Shown piece by piece: positions 11,710-24,189 of a DNA stretch of 64,000 nt. The notes below the pieces were generated by a model. The model did not search any database. It saw only the letters and a list, made by a program, of their open reading frames with translations, and was not told the DNA's origin. Origin of the DNA: Acanthacorydalis orientalis (taxonomy: Eukaryota > Arthropoda > Insecta > Megaloptera > Corydalidae); NCBI GenBank assembly GCA_034766995.1, contig CM068321.1:9684026-9748025 (forward strand), read 5' to 3'. The stretch's first letter is position 1; each line of letters begins with the position of its first letter. The position numbers were made by a program, and so were the translations under genes.

Positions 11710-13655
11710 AAAATAACAGTTACTTAAAATTAAAATATTTTAATTTGATATTACAATGTTTTTGCTATTTAAAGATGAGAACTTCAATTGTATTATTTTA
11801 TTAACAGAATGTGTATATTTCGATGGATATTTTGAATTATTATCCTTCAATAGGATGTTTTGTAAAATAATGATATATTTTAAATAAGGAAAATCTTGTA
11901 TTTTTGGGCAGTTTTACCTTTATCTATTCATTGCATGGATCTTATATGGTTTTATATATGTTTTTGATAATTTTTGTGTAAAGTATTATTCTGTGAAAAT
12001 ATGTAAAATATTTCATTTCTAATGTAATTTTATCATGTTGAAAATTATGTATGAAAAGTTCCAAATGAATTTTTAAAAGTTCAAAAATCTCAATTCAAAA
12101 AAACTTATATTCATAATTTTGATGCAAAAAGATAAAATAATATAATTTCGAAACTGTTTATATTTTATGAACAAAAATGTATCGTTTTATGTTCGTTATA
12201 TCGTTTTATATCGTTTTGTTTATAACGCTAGTTACTTGTATAAATGTATGTCGTATAAGTGATTTTTCTGTTTTGTGGCCTGCTTTATTTACTGAAATTA
12301 TCAATGCAGTCCTCATTTACATAAGTTTTAGAAAGCCAAGTAGTTTATTTATGTGAAAAACTATCGATAAGGATAAGACAATCAGACCGTATTAACGCAC
12401 TGTGTACAAATACCGTTGTGTCTAAAATAAAATCTAATAATTTCTAATTTCATTCCAAATTTTTCAATAGTAAATAGAAATTATATAAGTTGTTTTTTGT
12501 AAAACTTCCATTTTGATAAGAACTACTGAACAACGAACCGTTATTCTTTCGTACTGAAGTGAACAAATAAGATGTAACAAAAATTAAACACCATGCTGAT
12601 ATGCAAACAGATAAAATACAGAGTTACAGACTGAGTATAATTTATGTTGAATCTAGGTGTGTAGTACAGTTTGTTAACACAATATTGCAACCGTTCGAAG
12701 ACGAAAGAATTTCGTTTCAAAAGTTCTGTCTGAATTTTTTTTGATGCGTTGCATTTTTGTAGTAGGAAAACTGGTTAAGAAATTTGGCTACTTCGGACTG
12801 GCGATCAATGCAAACTTCTTTTTTTATTTTGTCACGTATTGAAACCCACGGACGCGACATCTAAAAATAAAAGATAAATTCAAAGGTGCGCTGTTGTATA
12901 TATTAAAAAAAAGTTGCAATGGCGATAATTCACTACACTAAATGTCATCGTCTTGAAGCAATTACGGCATATTTTGGAAACAGAATATGCACTTTTTGTA
13001 TTTTTATCTTTGTGTATTTCATTATCTATCTGTTAAAGGAGAACGAAAACTTGTTTCTTTGTTCGTTTTTAAATATTTATTAATATTAAACGAAAACATA
13101 TCAAATGTTTGGAAAGTAGCTTGTAACCACATTTTTTTTTAAAAAAAGATTTAATTAAATCCTTGATTATTCTTTAATGTAAAAATCTTGAAAAGTTTAA
13201 TATTTCATTTATTTTTTAAAAAGAAATGAAATAGTTCATTTTTAAAGATTCGTTTCAGTCAATTACATTTAATGTGTATTTTTTAAAAGAAAAATAATTA
13301 AAGAAAGCATTTTTTCATTGAATTAAAATATATTAATAGTAGTTATAATTATGAATATTTCTTCTTAGGACAGGAAACATGCTAAAACAGTTTCTGATAA
13401 AGAAAAGGCTTTTAAATGTTCTTGATTTTCCACATCAGTATACTTTAAGACGTTTTTACTGATGAAGGTTGTATTTATACGGTTATTCTTGACACAAGTG
13501 CTTCGTGAAAATTTGAACATTCATCAATTTAAATTTTATTTTTCTAATTGAAACTCCTAGTAATAAAAATATTATTTTTTGACGTGAAAATTTAAGATGT
13601 AGACTAAAAATATAAAGTTATAAAATGTAAGGAAATAATCTTTCGCAATGGAATT
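11707..13655. other. AT-rich intergenic stretch with a small tandem repeat
   Basis: No gene recognised. A short tandem array of a TATATCGTTTT-like unit (about three copies) lies at roughly 12178-12220. A slightly GC-richer patch near 12700-12860 has no identifiable content. Confidence 0.5.
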
Positions 13656-13659
13656 TACT

Positions 13660-13835
13660 TTCCCACTAAAAAAATTTTCTAATCAAAAATTTTCAATGAA
13701 CGATTATAGTTTTTGATTATTACTTAAGCATGTTTCGATGGAGATGCTATCCATCTTCAAAGCACTAAGATACAGAGGAGAATGTAAAACAGTGCCAGAA
13801 TTGTATTAGTAGAGATAGTTTTTTATCTAAAGGAT
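13660..13835. repeat. P1 foldback-family copy, diverged
   Basis: The left arm is recognisable: TCTAATCAAAAATTTTCAAT, 'ttttgattattactt', then 'cgatggagatgctatccatc'. It is followed directly by the tail 'acagtgccagaattgtatta', so most of the right arm is missing. Confidence 0.6.
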
Positions 13836-14093
13836 GTCTTTAGCTAATATACATATTATCTTTATTCAAAGAAAAGTAATTGAATGCACTAGCAGTGATA
13901 GGAAACGAAACGGATTCAGTTTATTTTTTACTAATCAAGTAGAAAAATATTCACGATTTTTATATAAATAAAATTCATTTTTAAAGATATTTAATATTTT
14001 GATGATGATTTTAATGATTTCTTAATATGTTTTAGATTAAAAAGTAATTCATCTATTTAAAAATTTCTAAATAGTTAATAAATTTTGTATATA

Positions 14094-14908
14094 TGTGGGT
14101 CGTTTGATAAGTATGGTAGAAAACTGAGCACTGTTTTTTTGGAAAAAATCGATTTTATTTCTCAACATAGTCTCCATTGAGGACTATACATTTGGTCCAG
14201 CAGGTCTGCAAAATACGTATTGACAGCGCCGATGACATCCTCATTTTTCACGAGAATTTCTTCCCACCAAGTCAAATTTTCAATGTTGGGAAGAGGAAGA
14301 AGTCGCACGGGCCCAAGTCCGGAGAATAGGGTGGGTGAGGAATCAATTCGAAGCCTAATTCGTACAATGTTGCTACTACGTCGGTCGATTTGTGGGACGT
14401 TGCGTTGTCCTGGTGAAAGAGCACTTTTTTGTGTACCAATCTTGGCCGTTTTTGTTTCAGCTCTTCTTTCAAACTATCCAATGATGTTGCATAATAGGCT
14501 CCTGTTATTGTTTTTTTGTTCGTTAAGTAGTCGATTAGGGTGATTCCTTGTGAATCCCAAAAAACAATGGCCACACTTCTCAGCCGACAAAACTGTCTTC
14601 GCTTTCTTCGGCGCTCTTTCACCAGTTGTCCACTGCTTTGATTGCTGCTTCTACTCAGGTGTGTAGTGGTGGATCTCTGTTTCATCCACGGTGACGAATC
14701 GACGAAAAAAGGCTTTCTCATTTTTTTCCATTTTTGCGGTAATTGCTACAATGCTCGCTTCAAACATTTGTAGAACGTGAACAACGCGTCGTTTGTGGCT
14801 GGAATTTCGTCTATGCTAGTTTGAAAAGCGACACTTGATAGCCGTGACGTTACCAAATAAATGGTGGCGTCACATCATAGAAATTTACCAAACTTGTCAA
14901 ACTACCCA
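14094..14908 (-). mobile_element. Internally deleted mariner element (C-terminal half of transposase)
   Basis: Imperfect terminal inverted repeats: the left end reads GGGTCGTTTGATAAGTATGG and the reverse-complemented right end reads GGGTAGTTTGACAAGTTTGG. A minus-strand frame (14721-14272, 149 residues) encodes the catalytic C-terminal half of a mariner transposase, with FWDSQGI, the second-Asp block LFHQDNATSHKS and the third-Asp block HPPYSPDLGPCDFFLF. The spacing is typical of the DD34D triad. The DNA-binding N-terminus and the first catalytic Asp are deleted or frameshifted, giving 815 bp instead of about 1.3 kb. Its ends differ from those of the copy at 10054-10885, so it is a separate subfamily. 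Confidence 0.9.
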
Positions 14909-15026
14909 TATACAATAAAACGGAGAAAATATTTTCTAAGTGTGGTGGTACAAGATGTAGAGAGGAATCAAACGTGAAAGGATATTATGAGAGATTAAAT
15001 CAGACCTTATTTCAAGTTTAGACATA

Positions 15027-15404
15027 CAGTCGTCTCTCCACATTCGCGGGGGTTAAGTTCGCAGGACTCCCTGTTAAATAGAAAAACTGCAAATACCTCT
15101 AGACCTCCCAAACCTTAACTCTTTATACTGTTGATTATATTTACTGATACATGATAACTAAAAATCATAGATACGGGGATTCTACTGTATATGTATGATA
15201 GTAAATGACCAAGTAGATTAATAATACATATATTTCATGCATTTGGGACGTACTTAACTTTTTTTTATTATAGTGTTCTTTACATTTTCTAGTCTACGCG
15301 TCGTCTATGATTTTCCGCAGTAGACCGCAAAAACATCAAAAAAATTCCCATTTAATTGACAGCAAACACAAATAATCAAATCCGCGAAAGTCAAGGTTAG
15401 ACTG
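15027..15404. mobile_element. Pogo/Tigger-like MITE, 378 bp
   Basis: The ends are inverted: CAGTCGTCTCTCCACATTCG at the left, and CAGTCTAACCTTGACTTTCG on the reversed right end. TA dinucleotides flank both sides (15025-15026 and 15405-15406). CAGTC... ends with TA duplication and a 'CGCGG' inner block are typical of pogo/Tigger non-autonomous elements. No transposase is present. Confidence 0.65.
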
Positions 15405-15619
15405 TATTTGTCAGTAATATTTATAGCGGTCGAATTTATCGTTTATTAATAGATTTTTGTTTATTTATAAGCACTTTATATTTATTTAAATCCATTTTTA
15501 TCCTTGTGATAAGTTTCAGATATTAAAAAGTATCGAATAGTCACATTATGAATTTTTATAAGCCGCTATATAGATTGTAGATTGAATCCAACTATACTCA
15601 ATTACTAATTGTAATTGTT

Positions 15620-15775
15620 TATTTATATATCTATGAATAACCATTGGTGTGTTGCTCTGGTAATATTCGTCGTTTTAATTCATCCAAATTCCTATTTTTA
15701 TTATTAATTTCGATAAGTTTGCCATCTTCAGATAGATTCTATAGAATTATTTAAAATCTACCTTTTAACTAAAAT
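15620..15775. repeat. P2 foldback-family fragment
   Basis: A diverged left half of the P2 family: 'taatttcgataagtttgcc', then ATCTTCAGATAGATTC, then an AAAATCTACC turn. The right arm is not recognisable. Confidence 0.5.
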
Positions 15776-15779
15776 ATAT

Positions 15780-16035
15780 TTAAGAATGTTAATATAATGA
15801 TATGAATATATTGGAGGTTAATGAATATTGTTATGAATATATGGGTTGAGAGAATGTTAATATTGATATGAATATATGTAATGTCTAATTGTGAATATTG
15901 TTAAGAGCATATGCGATGATGCATATAATGTTTGTAATTTTATAAATACATAGGATGAAAGAATGTTAATAGTGATGTGAATATATGGGATGTAAGAATG
16001 TTAATACTGATTTGAAGATATGGGATGAAAGATTA
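15780..16035. repeat. Minisatellite, ~45-60 bp degenerate unit
   Basis: Degenerate tandem repetition of a unit like GAATGTTAATATTGATATGA followed by ATATATGGGATG. At least five copies are seen. The array is cut at 16036 by the piggyBac-like element and resumes at 16590-16620. Confidence 0.8.
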
Positions 16036-16039
16036 TTAA

Positions 16040-16413
16040 CCCCTTGACATACGAATTAATTGAAATTCTGTATGACTAAAAAATACTATTTAGTTTTCAG
16101 CTTAACATTGGTGTAAGTTTAACAATACTAATAACCAAAATTAATAAAGAATAATCAAATAATAATTCAATAGTCCTGTAGAGTATGAGATTTTTCGAAA
16201 CATTCTTGTAAATGTAGAGGTGTTTGACATTTTTTACACTGCCAAGTTATATTATTTTTTAACACACGTGACATCTCTTTCCAGGATGTTGCTTTTTACT
16301 AGTGGAAGGTATATATGGTCAGGAAGATGTGCCCTCACTCGAATAGCCCATTTGGTTTTCACTCTTTTATATAAATTCAAAACAGACATGTTGCAGGGTT
16401 CGCACTTTAACAC

Positions 16414-16471
<58 letters not shown>

Positions 16472-16589
16472 TATTGGCTTTGTAGCTGCACTAAAGCGAA
16501 TTAAATCTGCTTGCATCTCAGATACGTCAATGTTTACAATGGCATATGAAACACATGACTTATCAGAGACATCTTTGTATGTCAAGGAG
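16040..16589. mobile_element. PiggyBac-like MITE, 550 bp, in a minisatellite
   Basis: TTAA lies on both sides (16036-16039 and 16590-16593). The terminal inverted repeats are CCCCTTGACATACGAA and, on the reversed right end, CTCCTTGACATACAAA. TTAA duplication with C-rich ends is the hallmark of piggyBac. There is no transposase. A (TA)n tract sits inside at 16418-16463, and the (+) frame across the element is not convincing as a protein. Confidence 0.82.
16418..16463. repeat. (TA)n microsatellite inside the piggyBac-like MITE
   Basis: About 23 TA units. Confidence 0.95.
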
Positions 16590-16593
16590 TTAA

Positions 16594-17285
16594 TAATGAT
16601 ATGAATATAAGTGGGATGTTACTTAGCACACCTGTCTAAACTAGTAAGAAAGAACAAAAAGTCAAGTATTTCACGAAGACGACGATTACTAAGACAGCAC
16701 TTTATTATTTATCGATTATTTTTTTTTATCGATTATATGACTTGTTTTTCAGATTCATATTTTTGAAATGCTTTTCTTCGAACCAGCATCAAATATTCTG
16801 TTTAATCAATTGTTTTTATGCTAAATTGTACATTCACTATTTGATAATCTTTGTTGTAGGATATACTTTTGAATTCATATAAAAGTGACATAAATTTCAT
16901 TTCTGTTAAATTTTTATTTTCATTGATAGTTGTTGATCCAATATGGTATAAGTTCAAAAAGAAAATAAATAATGTTTTAAAGAAAACATAGTTCAAAGAA
17001 CAAAGCATTTATTTAAATTATATTCACTTCTGTAAGACTTTATCGTTTAAAAAGACAACCGAGTATAAAAATGAAAAACCAGACATTTCTTATGCAACAG
17101 CTCACTGGTTTCTTTACTGATTTTATATTATTTTTTTCAGTGCTGGTTTTCTAAAAGTGATAGCATGTTTTTTCATACTATCCAACCGTCTATACTATTC
17201 AATAATAATTCACAAACCGTTCTCTATTTACATAAGCAATCGGCTGTATTCTCTCCTGTGTTTCAGTTGTAATTCAAATAATTGT
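16594..17285. other. Minisatellite remainder, then AT-rich spacer
   Basis: The first ~25 bp continue the minisatellite interrupted by the preceding element. The rest is AT-rich without recognised content. Confidence 0.55.
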
Positions 17286-17289
17286 CTCA

Positions 17290-17560
17290 ATTTCTAATCG
17301 GTCACCGAGTACGTACGTTCTATACCAAGGTTTCTTTTTCGTTCATCTCGCCGTTTCTGATTTTCTTCAGTCCGTTGTTTCTCCGCTGTACTGTTTTTTT
17401 TTCAGCGACGAGTTTCTCGTGACAGTTTTAATCGAACACATTTAAATATTTTGCTCATTTCACGCGTCAGTAAATCGTTTTCAGCCACAATCGCACTTTC
17501 TCGATAATCGATCGCGGTGCGGAGAGAACGCCATAGATAAATAAACGATTTTTCGAGATT
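17290..17560. other. GC-balanced, CpG-containing non-coding island
   Basis: Composition shifts abruptly to a balanced mix with many CpG dinucleotides (for example 'cgataatcgatcgcggtgcg'). No long open frame and no transposon ends. This could be conserved regulatory DNA or an untranslated exon. Confidence 0.35.
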
Positions 17561-19675
17561 ATCTCAATTACAGAACAGTTATGTGTTATCTAGAGTTCGT
17601 TATAATTTTTTTATTGTTTATTTTATCGCCGTCTGAAGTTAAAAATGTGTTCTCGATTTGAATGTAATGATACAATTCTATCTGTTTTGATTAGTTTCTT
17701 TTTTTGGAGACTGAACTGTGGGAACTTGGTACGAGAATATACACTTTTATTGCACTGAATTTTTTTTTTATAAAATAACAGTGCTGTAAAATTAAAAGAA
17801 TATTGTGCAGTTATTTAAGAATCATTCATATAGATAATTTCATAGTTTTATTTCGATAATAACCTTGTTTGAAATTAATGTTCTTTAAGAATAATTGATC
17901 AATCATTTTTCATACTGAATGAGAATCCTTATGAGTGGTATCAGTCCTGATTTTCAATTGAAAATGAAGATTAGTTTGTATTTTTAAAAATAATTACTAA
18001 TGCAGTTTTATAATTTGGTTATTCTACCTAACAATTGAAATATATTAGCATGGTGAAAGTCTTAATTTAAAAATTCTTACGATTTTATAAAAAAAATCAC
18101 TTTTAATTCGTCAGTCAATTGAGAATTAAAATTAATTTTATTCATTGGATCTTTCTTTATGCACATATATTAATAAATGAATGGATTTATAAACCTGTGT
18201 GGATTTGTCTTAGGATCTTACCTTGTTCATTCCTGGTAAACTATTTTTTTTTGGTTTAAGTTTATTTTTTTTAAAATATATTCGTTACTTTATACATTAG
18301 TTAACTCTTGCAATATTTTTTTTTATCTATGAACACTTATAGATATGATACAGTTTTAATATTTTACATTTTCTTATTTAATATCTTTCTAATCGCAGTT
18401 AATAATTTTGAATCGTTATTACCATCTTTTTCATATTTAAATAAAATTAAACTCTTATAACACATCTCAATAGGTTATTTTCTGAATTTATCTTAGTCAC
18501 ACATTGAAGAGTGACTTGATGTCTGTTTATTCAAGTATCAATTCTAGAGAGGCATTGTATTACCCACATCCCTGCCGAGAATTGGTTCTGGAGTGGCCAA
18601 CAATGAATCATTCTTCAATGAGCGACAATTTACTATGAAATATTGAGAATCCAGTTATCAACAGTTAAGTTATTTTATGTTTATTGTCGTGATGAAAGTA
18701 AAAATGTCTGTATTATAAAAACAGGTTGAGTATGCGAATATTTGGCTCAGATTAGTAAAAGGTCATGTATTATTATCCCTGGAGTTTTCCGGTTTGAAAC
18801 CCTTCCTATATGATACTAACTTGATAGCTCTACACCTCACTCCTCATGTTCCAATTAAGAGATATGGCCTTCATGCATGATACTCAGTAGCATAATCGCA
18901 GTATGAAATAGGGTAACGCAGTGGCGTAACTTACAAATATTTGACAGTTGAATACTGAAATAGTAAATGTATTTTTTTTAATTTAATTCAAGTACAAATT
19001 CGCAGTGATTTTCTTTCATATGAATCTAAATAATCATTCATATACTTAAAAATCCTTATTTACATAATTGAAGAGATTTTTGAATTTTTCAATATTTATT
19101 GATACTATGTTTCAAATATATTTACATTCTTTACAACCTCATCTAAATTTCAAACTTTACTATATCACAGACCCATTGTAAGTAATTTACTCATCGATGC
19201 AGTACTGTAACTTCAAACTACTAAAATTGTTGAAAAAAATAAATGCTTTAAAATAATAAACTTATTCCATTCATTTTAAAATTATTCTCATTCTCATATT
19301 CTTTTTATTCTTCAAGTCTTTTAAAGTAGTCTAAGTTATGATGTTTTAATATACAAAAAATCCTTCATACATATAAAGTACATGCGGTTTTTTATACTGA
19401 AAATTAGAAAAAATGAATTTATAAATATTTAAAACAAATCTGTAACAAATTTGGATATAATAATGAAATTAAAGTTTCTTAATAATTTTACTAGACACTT
19501 TTATAAATTTTTTAATGCAAAATAGTTCTCTATGGAGGTGATACGAGATTATATCTATTTTAATAAAAATAATATAAATTTTAATAATATATTTGTTGTA
19601 TGTAATAATTACTTACATTATCTCTTTTGTATGAAGTTAATTTATTGTAAAACTCTTGCATTATTTAAATTAATT
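17561..19675. other. AT-rich intergenic stretch
   Basis: No gene recognised. A moderately GC-richer patch at about 18490-18930 contains a CAGTGGCGTAAC motif resembling a hAT end (18919-18930), but no partner end was found. The rest is AT-rich. Confidence 0.45.
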
Positions 19676-19679
19676 GTAA

Positions 19680-19911
19680 CCTTTTGCACTCCAAGCAATT
19701 AGGCTATACAGCAAATCAGAAGTTTGTATACTAAGAATTAGGATAAGTGTATGATAAGATAGAAAAGTATAAACTCCCGATGACATTTATGGGGGAAGGT
19801 TTATCAAAAGCTTTTATCTGTAAATGATAAAATTTGGGCAGTGACACTGACCGTAGGAGTAGAACGCCTTAAGTACCTGGGCAGTACAGCTGGTCTTGTG
19901 AGTCTAAAGGG
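19680..19911. mobile_element. PiggyBac-like MITE, 232 bp
   Basis: The left end reads CCTTTTGCACTCCAAG and the reversed right end reads CCCTTTAGACTCACAAG. TTAA is intact on the right (19912-19915) and present as GTAA on the left (19676-19679). The interior is GC-richer than the surroundings and non-coding. Confidence 0.65.
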
Positions 19912-19915
19912 TTAA

Positions 19916-20990
19916 TTATGAGTAGAGATTTGAATTTTGTTCTCTTAAAGGCTTGTTTGAAAAATGATATATTTTTTTAATAGTTTGTGAGTTTAGTCAG
20001 TAAATACGTATTTACAAAATATTAACAAAAAAAAAAAATTAGTACATTTTACAATTGTATTATAAATTCCAGGCTTGTAGAGTGAGTGAAAATGTCGATC
20101 ACTAACATATGTATAAATAAATTTTGTACACAGAGTAAACGTTGAATTATTAGACATCCGTACTAATTATTTGTTTTTACGAAATATATTTTTATGTAAA
20201 GCAGTTTGAAATAAAACAATCAATTGAAAAATGTTTCTAAAAATGACTTTTCCGAGCTCAAACGCAGTTCTGTTCATCGACAATGCGAAAAAAACAGTGT
20301 ACATTGAAACTGATTTTTCTCTTGTACATTTAAAATTGTTTCCTCGCTGTTTATCGACTTAATTTGTGATAAATATGAAAGAGAGATTTTTTTATATGTG
20401 AAGAAAACTTTGAAAAAAATCGTGTAATAAGAGCGTTCTATTCTTGTATAAACAATTGGAAAAAAGGCACAACTCGACGGCCAAAAATCTTCGTTTTCAT
20501 TGTTGTAACGAATTTATTTCAAATGTGAATGTGTTTCATGTTTTGTCAGAGGCTATGTGTTCGAATGAGATAATAACTGTTAAGATTAAATGAGTTTTTT
20601 TTTTAATATTTTGTATATTTTCTTATACGTTTTTATGTTTTATTATAATTAATTTAAGGCTTTGTTAGTTTATTTATTACAGATTTAATTTAAAAATAAA
20701 TCAGTTGAAACAAATACATATTTATATTTATTGTAAAAAAGCTTTGTAAGTAGGTAGACTCTGTTGGCCGTTTATGTGTGTTATATAGAAAGTACAATTT
20801 AATGGAAATAAATTATTTAAAAAAATAAACTTTCACTTGATCGTTTTTGTAAATTTCTTTTATGTATTTTTTATGATTTTCAGACATAAAGTAAACACTG
20901 TTCAGTATATTTATACAGGTTAAAAACGATAATGTAAGTATATGTATGTTTTTCATATATGAATTTTTCATTCGCTCATAGACCGCACAC
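19916..20990. other. AT-rich intergenic stretch
   Basis: Nothing recognised. 20230-20530 is slightly more balanced in composition but has no usable open frame. Confidence 0.5.
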
Positions 20991-20997
20991 TTTTTTC

Positions 20998-21210
20998 TAA
21001 TCAAAAATGTTCAATAATTGATTATTGCTTATACGTAGAATAATGGCACTGCTATCATCCTCAGAGCAATTAGATACAGAAAAATCCATTAGTGGAAATA
21101 CATTAGGCCAAAAGCTTTCCGATTAGAAAAAAAAATATGATATTTGGAGAAAGAGAAAATTCATTTGAGAAAGTAATTTTATCCACATCGTCAAAATAGT
21201 ATTGTAAAGA
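20998..21210. repeat. P1 foldback-family copy, rearranged
   Basis: Carries the P1 left-arm core (TCTAATCAAAAATGTTCAAT, then 'gcactgctatcatcctcaga'). The P1 tail ('aattttatccacatcgtcaa') follows after a truncated right arm. Confidence 0.65.
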
Positions 21211-21990
21211 AATTGACTATCAGAAAATATTTGTCTTATTTCCATGAACCCAATATTTAGTGTGACTTACATACAACAAATTAGACTGTGTTAATTAGAT
21301 AATTTGTTTTAATTAAAATATGAATATCCTTGAATATTTGAATTTTAAGAGTCTGTTGAGAAAAAACTGATGCATACAAAAAAAGAATTCCCACGGATAT
21401 CTATTATATTTCAAATGAATATTCCAACAAATTAATTAAAACGTTTAATAAATATGTTATAAAGATGATATGAATATGGTAACTATGTTTATAAATGGTA
21501 TGTTGTATAAAAGTAATTAATAAGGAGCGTGTAATAGTTAATATCTTTAATTTCGTCCAATTCCAAGTGAATTTAAATATAAACAAAACAAGGACTACAA
21601 ATGTATGGGTTCTAATATGAAAATAGGATGTACTTTTTTTAACACACATTTACTTGAACGCGAAAGCGCTCATACTGTTAGTGTATATTTAAATTAATGA
21701 ATTTACGACATTGCACAGCATGTATGTGTATTTGTAATAATAACAACACGACGGACAATCAGACATACACAAGCATACATACACACACAGAGAGAGAGTA
21801 CAGTGCACATACACACAATCATAGAATATCTTCTCACACGAGAGCATGTGTTGTTTGCAACACGTTTTTGTAAAAGTGGGACAGGAGCTTGTTCGTTCAC
21901 AATACAAATTAAATACCTGCTGATATTAACTGTGCGATAACCTTGGCTTATATTGTTTATCATGGGAATGATTTCTCAAACGAATTATTA
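21211..21990. other. Intergenic sequence with CA/GA-rich patch
   Basis: AT-rich except for a CA- and GA-rich run at about 21760-21825. That run produces spurious cysteine-rich minus-strand frames that I do not accept as coding. Confidence 0.5.
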
Positions 21991-21999
21991 TAATGGTTA

Positions 22000-22345
22000 T
22001 GACAATAAGTTCGTTGCAACACACTGTTCAGTGCGCCGTGCTGTCGCGGTCTGCGGTAAAAGCGGGTCATAAAAACTACTGGAGCAATGAAAAACGCTAT
22101 GGAAATTGTGAATTTTTTTCCTTTTCGTCGGACTTCGCAACTCTGTCGTAACAGCCGTCGAAAATAAAAACACGATCGAAGGATAAAAAATTCCGTGTTT
22201 ATTTCTTTTTTCGTCGAATAATAACGTTGATTTATTTATGATTTCTTCGATTTCTTTACGTGTTGCGGATTCAGGGTCGGTGCATCTCGGTGAGCGTGAC
22301 GATAAATCGAGAAAACGCCTGTTTCTTATTTGAGAAATATTTAAG
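22000..22345. other. GC-balanced, CpG-containing island
   Basis: Balanced composition with many CpGs. A minus-strand open frame (22353-21997, 118 residues, N-terminus MLHLNISQIRNRRFLDL) spans it, but it has no recognisable domain and its composition is that of translated non-coding DNA. Possibly regulatory, possibly an orphan exon. Confidence 0.3.
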
Positions 22346-22437
22346 TGCAACATGAAAGAAAATTTTTATTGTACAGGAATTGATAATTTAAACTATCGGA
22401 TTTTAATGCACAATAAAGCATTGAATTCGATGAAATA

Positions 22438-23433
22438 TTAGCTTGGTGCAAAAATAATTGCGGTTTTTATCATTTTAAGTTTGGCGCCGATTTTTTAGTT
22501 ACCGTTATCTTTTGTTTTAGTCATGTGATATATCATTATACACAATGAAATTAGCACTACTGATTTCAGCTTATGTCTATTTTTTTCATTCATTGGTATT
22601 GTCGGATAAAACTTCCTAAATTAGTCATGAAAAAAAGTAAATTCGCGCGATTTTGTTGTATGAGTTTAAACTGGGACGTAAAGCAATAGAAACTGCTCGA
22701 AATATCAAATTTGTTTTTAGCTAAGAGTCAATTAGTAACCTTATAGCTGAACACTGGTTCTAAAAATTTCGTAATGGAAACAAAAGCTTAGATGTCGAGA
22801 AGGGTCGTGGACGTCCTTCAGTTATAGACAATAATGATTTAAGTATCATTATTGAAGTGGCCCTTTGTAAAACAACTCGAGAGGCCGCAAAAGAACTCAA
22901 TGTTGATCATTCAACAGTAGTTCGACATTTGAGCCTAATTAGAAAAATAAAAAAGCTGTGTAAATGGATGTCGTATGAACTAAACGAACATCAAGCAATT
23001 CGGCGATACGAAGTTTGTTCTGCGCTTCTTTTGCGTAAAATGATCTTCTTGGTTGCATTGTCACATGTGATGAAAAGTAGATTCTCTACAACAATCGGAA
23101 ACGTTGATCATAGTGGATAGACAGAGGAAAAGTACCAAAACAGTTTCCTAAACCAAAGATTTATGAAAAAAAGATTATGGTCACTGTTTGGTGGTTTGCA
23201 AATGGCATCATTCACTATAACTTCTTAAATCCTGGTGAAACAATAACACCAGAAACATATTGCCAGGAAATTGAAAAAATGCACGAGCAGTTGCTAAATA
23301 AACTTGTAATTAATCGACAAAAATGTATCGATTCTAATGGTGCTTATTTCGATCAATAAAACTAATCATTGGCTGTGAAAAATGTATATGAATTTGAAAG
23401 TCATAAACCTTAATTATTTTTCTACCGACTTAA
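22438..23433 (+). mobile_element. Internally deleted cecropia-type mariner element
   Basis: The left end, TTAGCTTGGTGCAAAAATAA followed by TTGCGGTTTTT, matches the terminal repeat known from Hsmar1/MADE1-type mariners. The right end is its diverged inverse, ending at about 23433. The transposase is on the plus strand in pieces. 22857-23120 encodes part of the DNA-binding region (TREAAKELNVDHSTVVRHL). 23177-23359 encodes VTVWWFANGIIHYNFLNPGE, then jumps at 'MHEQLL' directly to the C-terminal motif NRQKCIDSNGAYFD. The second and third catalytic Asp blocks are therefore deleted, and frameshifts precede both pieces. About 996 bp against 1.28 kb for a full copy. Confidence 0.92.
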
Positions 23434-23579
23434 TAGCAGTGGATAACGGGTCTTCAAGTCGTCCAAACGAACGAAGACCACTAGGAAAAACGCATCAATG
23501 GAATCACAATTAGAAAAACACAATTATAACACAGTTGTGACACTAGAGCTAAATTCACTTAAACCAATGAATATACTTT

Positions 23580-23675
23580 TCACTCATCTCACAAACTATA
23601 CTTTTTTTTCTAATCTAGATGACAAACATTGCTCATTTTTGATTTTTTCGTAGATGTTTTTCGATGGCGAACCCG
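23580..23675. repeat. P1 foldback-family fragment (left arm)
   Basis: 'ctcacaaactatactttttt', then TCTAATCTAGATGACAAACA, ending near 'gttttcgatggcg'. The order and spacing match the P1 left arm; no right arm follows. Confidence 0.5.
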
Positions 23676-23899
23676 TCACATAATTCATAATTCTAACATA
23701 ATTTATCTGTGAAAGAAATATAATTATAATATTCTTTTTTATATCGAAAATTTAAGATCCACTTATTATTATTTTTAAGTTTGTAATTGATTCGTTTTAT
23801 TGTTAACCAAGTGCACCGTACGAGTGTAAATATTTCAGTATTGTTAGAATATTAAAAATTATTTGATAATATTTATATCTATGAACTCCATATATAGTA

Positions 23900-24035
23900 T
23901 AGAGAAGGATCCAGTGGAATTGTTGAGAGTAAGGAACTAGAGGACGACTGTCAAGCAGAGGGATATCTGGAGGCAGGAAATTGAGGAAGCTAAGGCTTGA
24001 TTTGGGCTGTATTGTCATCGAAGAAGAAGAATATT
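23900..24035 (+). mobile_element. LINE 3'-end fragment
   Basis: Reads on the plus strand as a degraded C-terminus: TVKQRDIWRQEIEEAKA, a stop, FGL, then a GAA-rich tail ('catcgaagaagaagaa'). The same ending occurs, better preserved, at 26600-26735. This is the 3' terminus of a non-LTR retrotransposon; the 5' part is absent, as expected for truncated insertions. Confidence 0.6.
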
Positions 24036-24189
24036 TATATTTTTAAATAAATTTCATAACTTAAATTCTACACTACTGCGAACACCGTCCACGTATATGC
24101 AAACTTTGCAGAATTATTTAAAAAAAAAACGGTTTCCATTCATCGATAGAACATTTCACATAACATAAACCAGTCCCAATTCATCTGAA

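Noticed and set aside
18919..18930. CAGTGGCGTAAC, resembling a hAT end
   Set aside because: No inverted partner or 8-bp duplication found within a plausible distance.
21997..22353. 118-residue minus-strand open frame
   Set aside because: No recognisable domain, composition like translated non-coding DNA, no start or splice context. Recorded only as part of a balanced-composition island.
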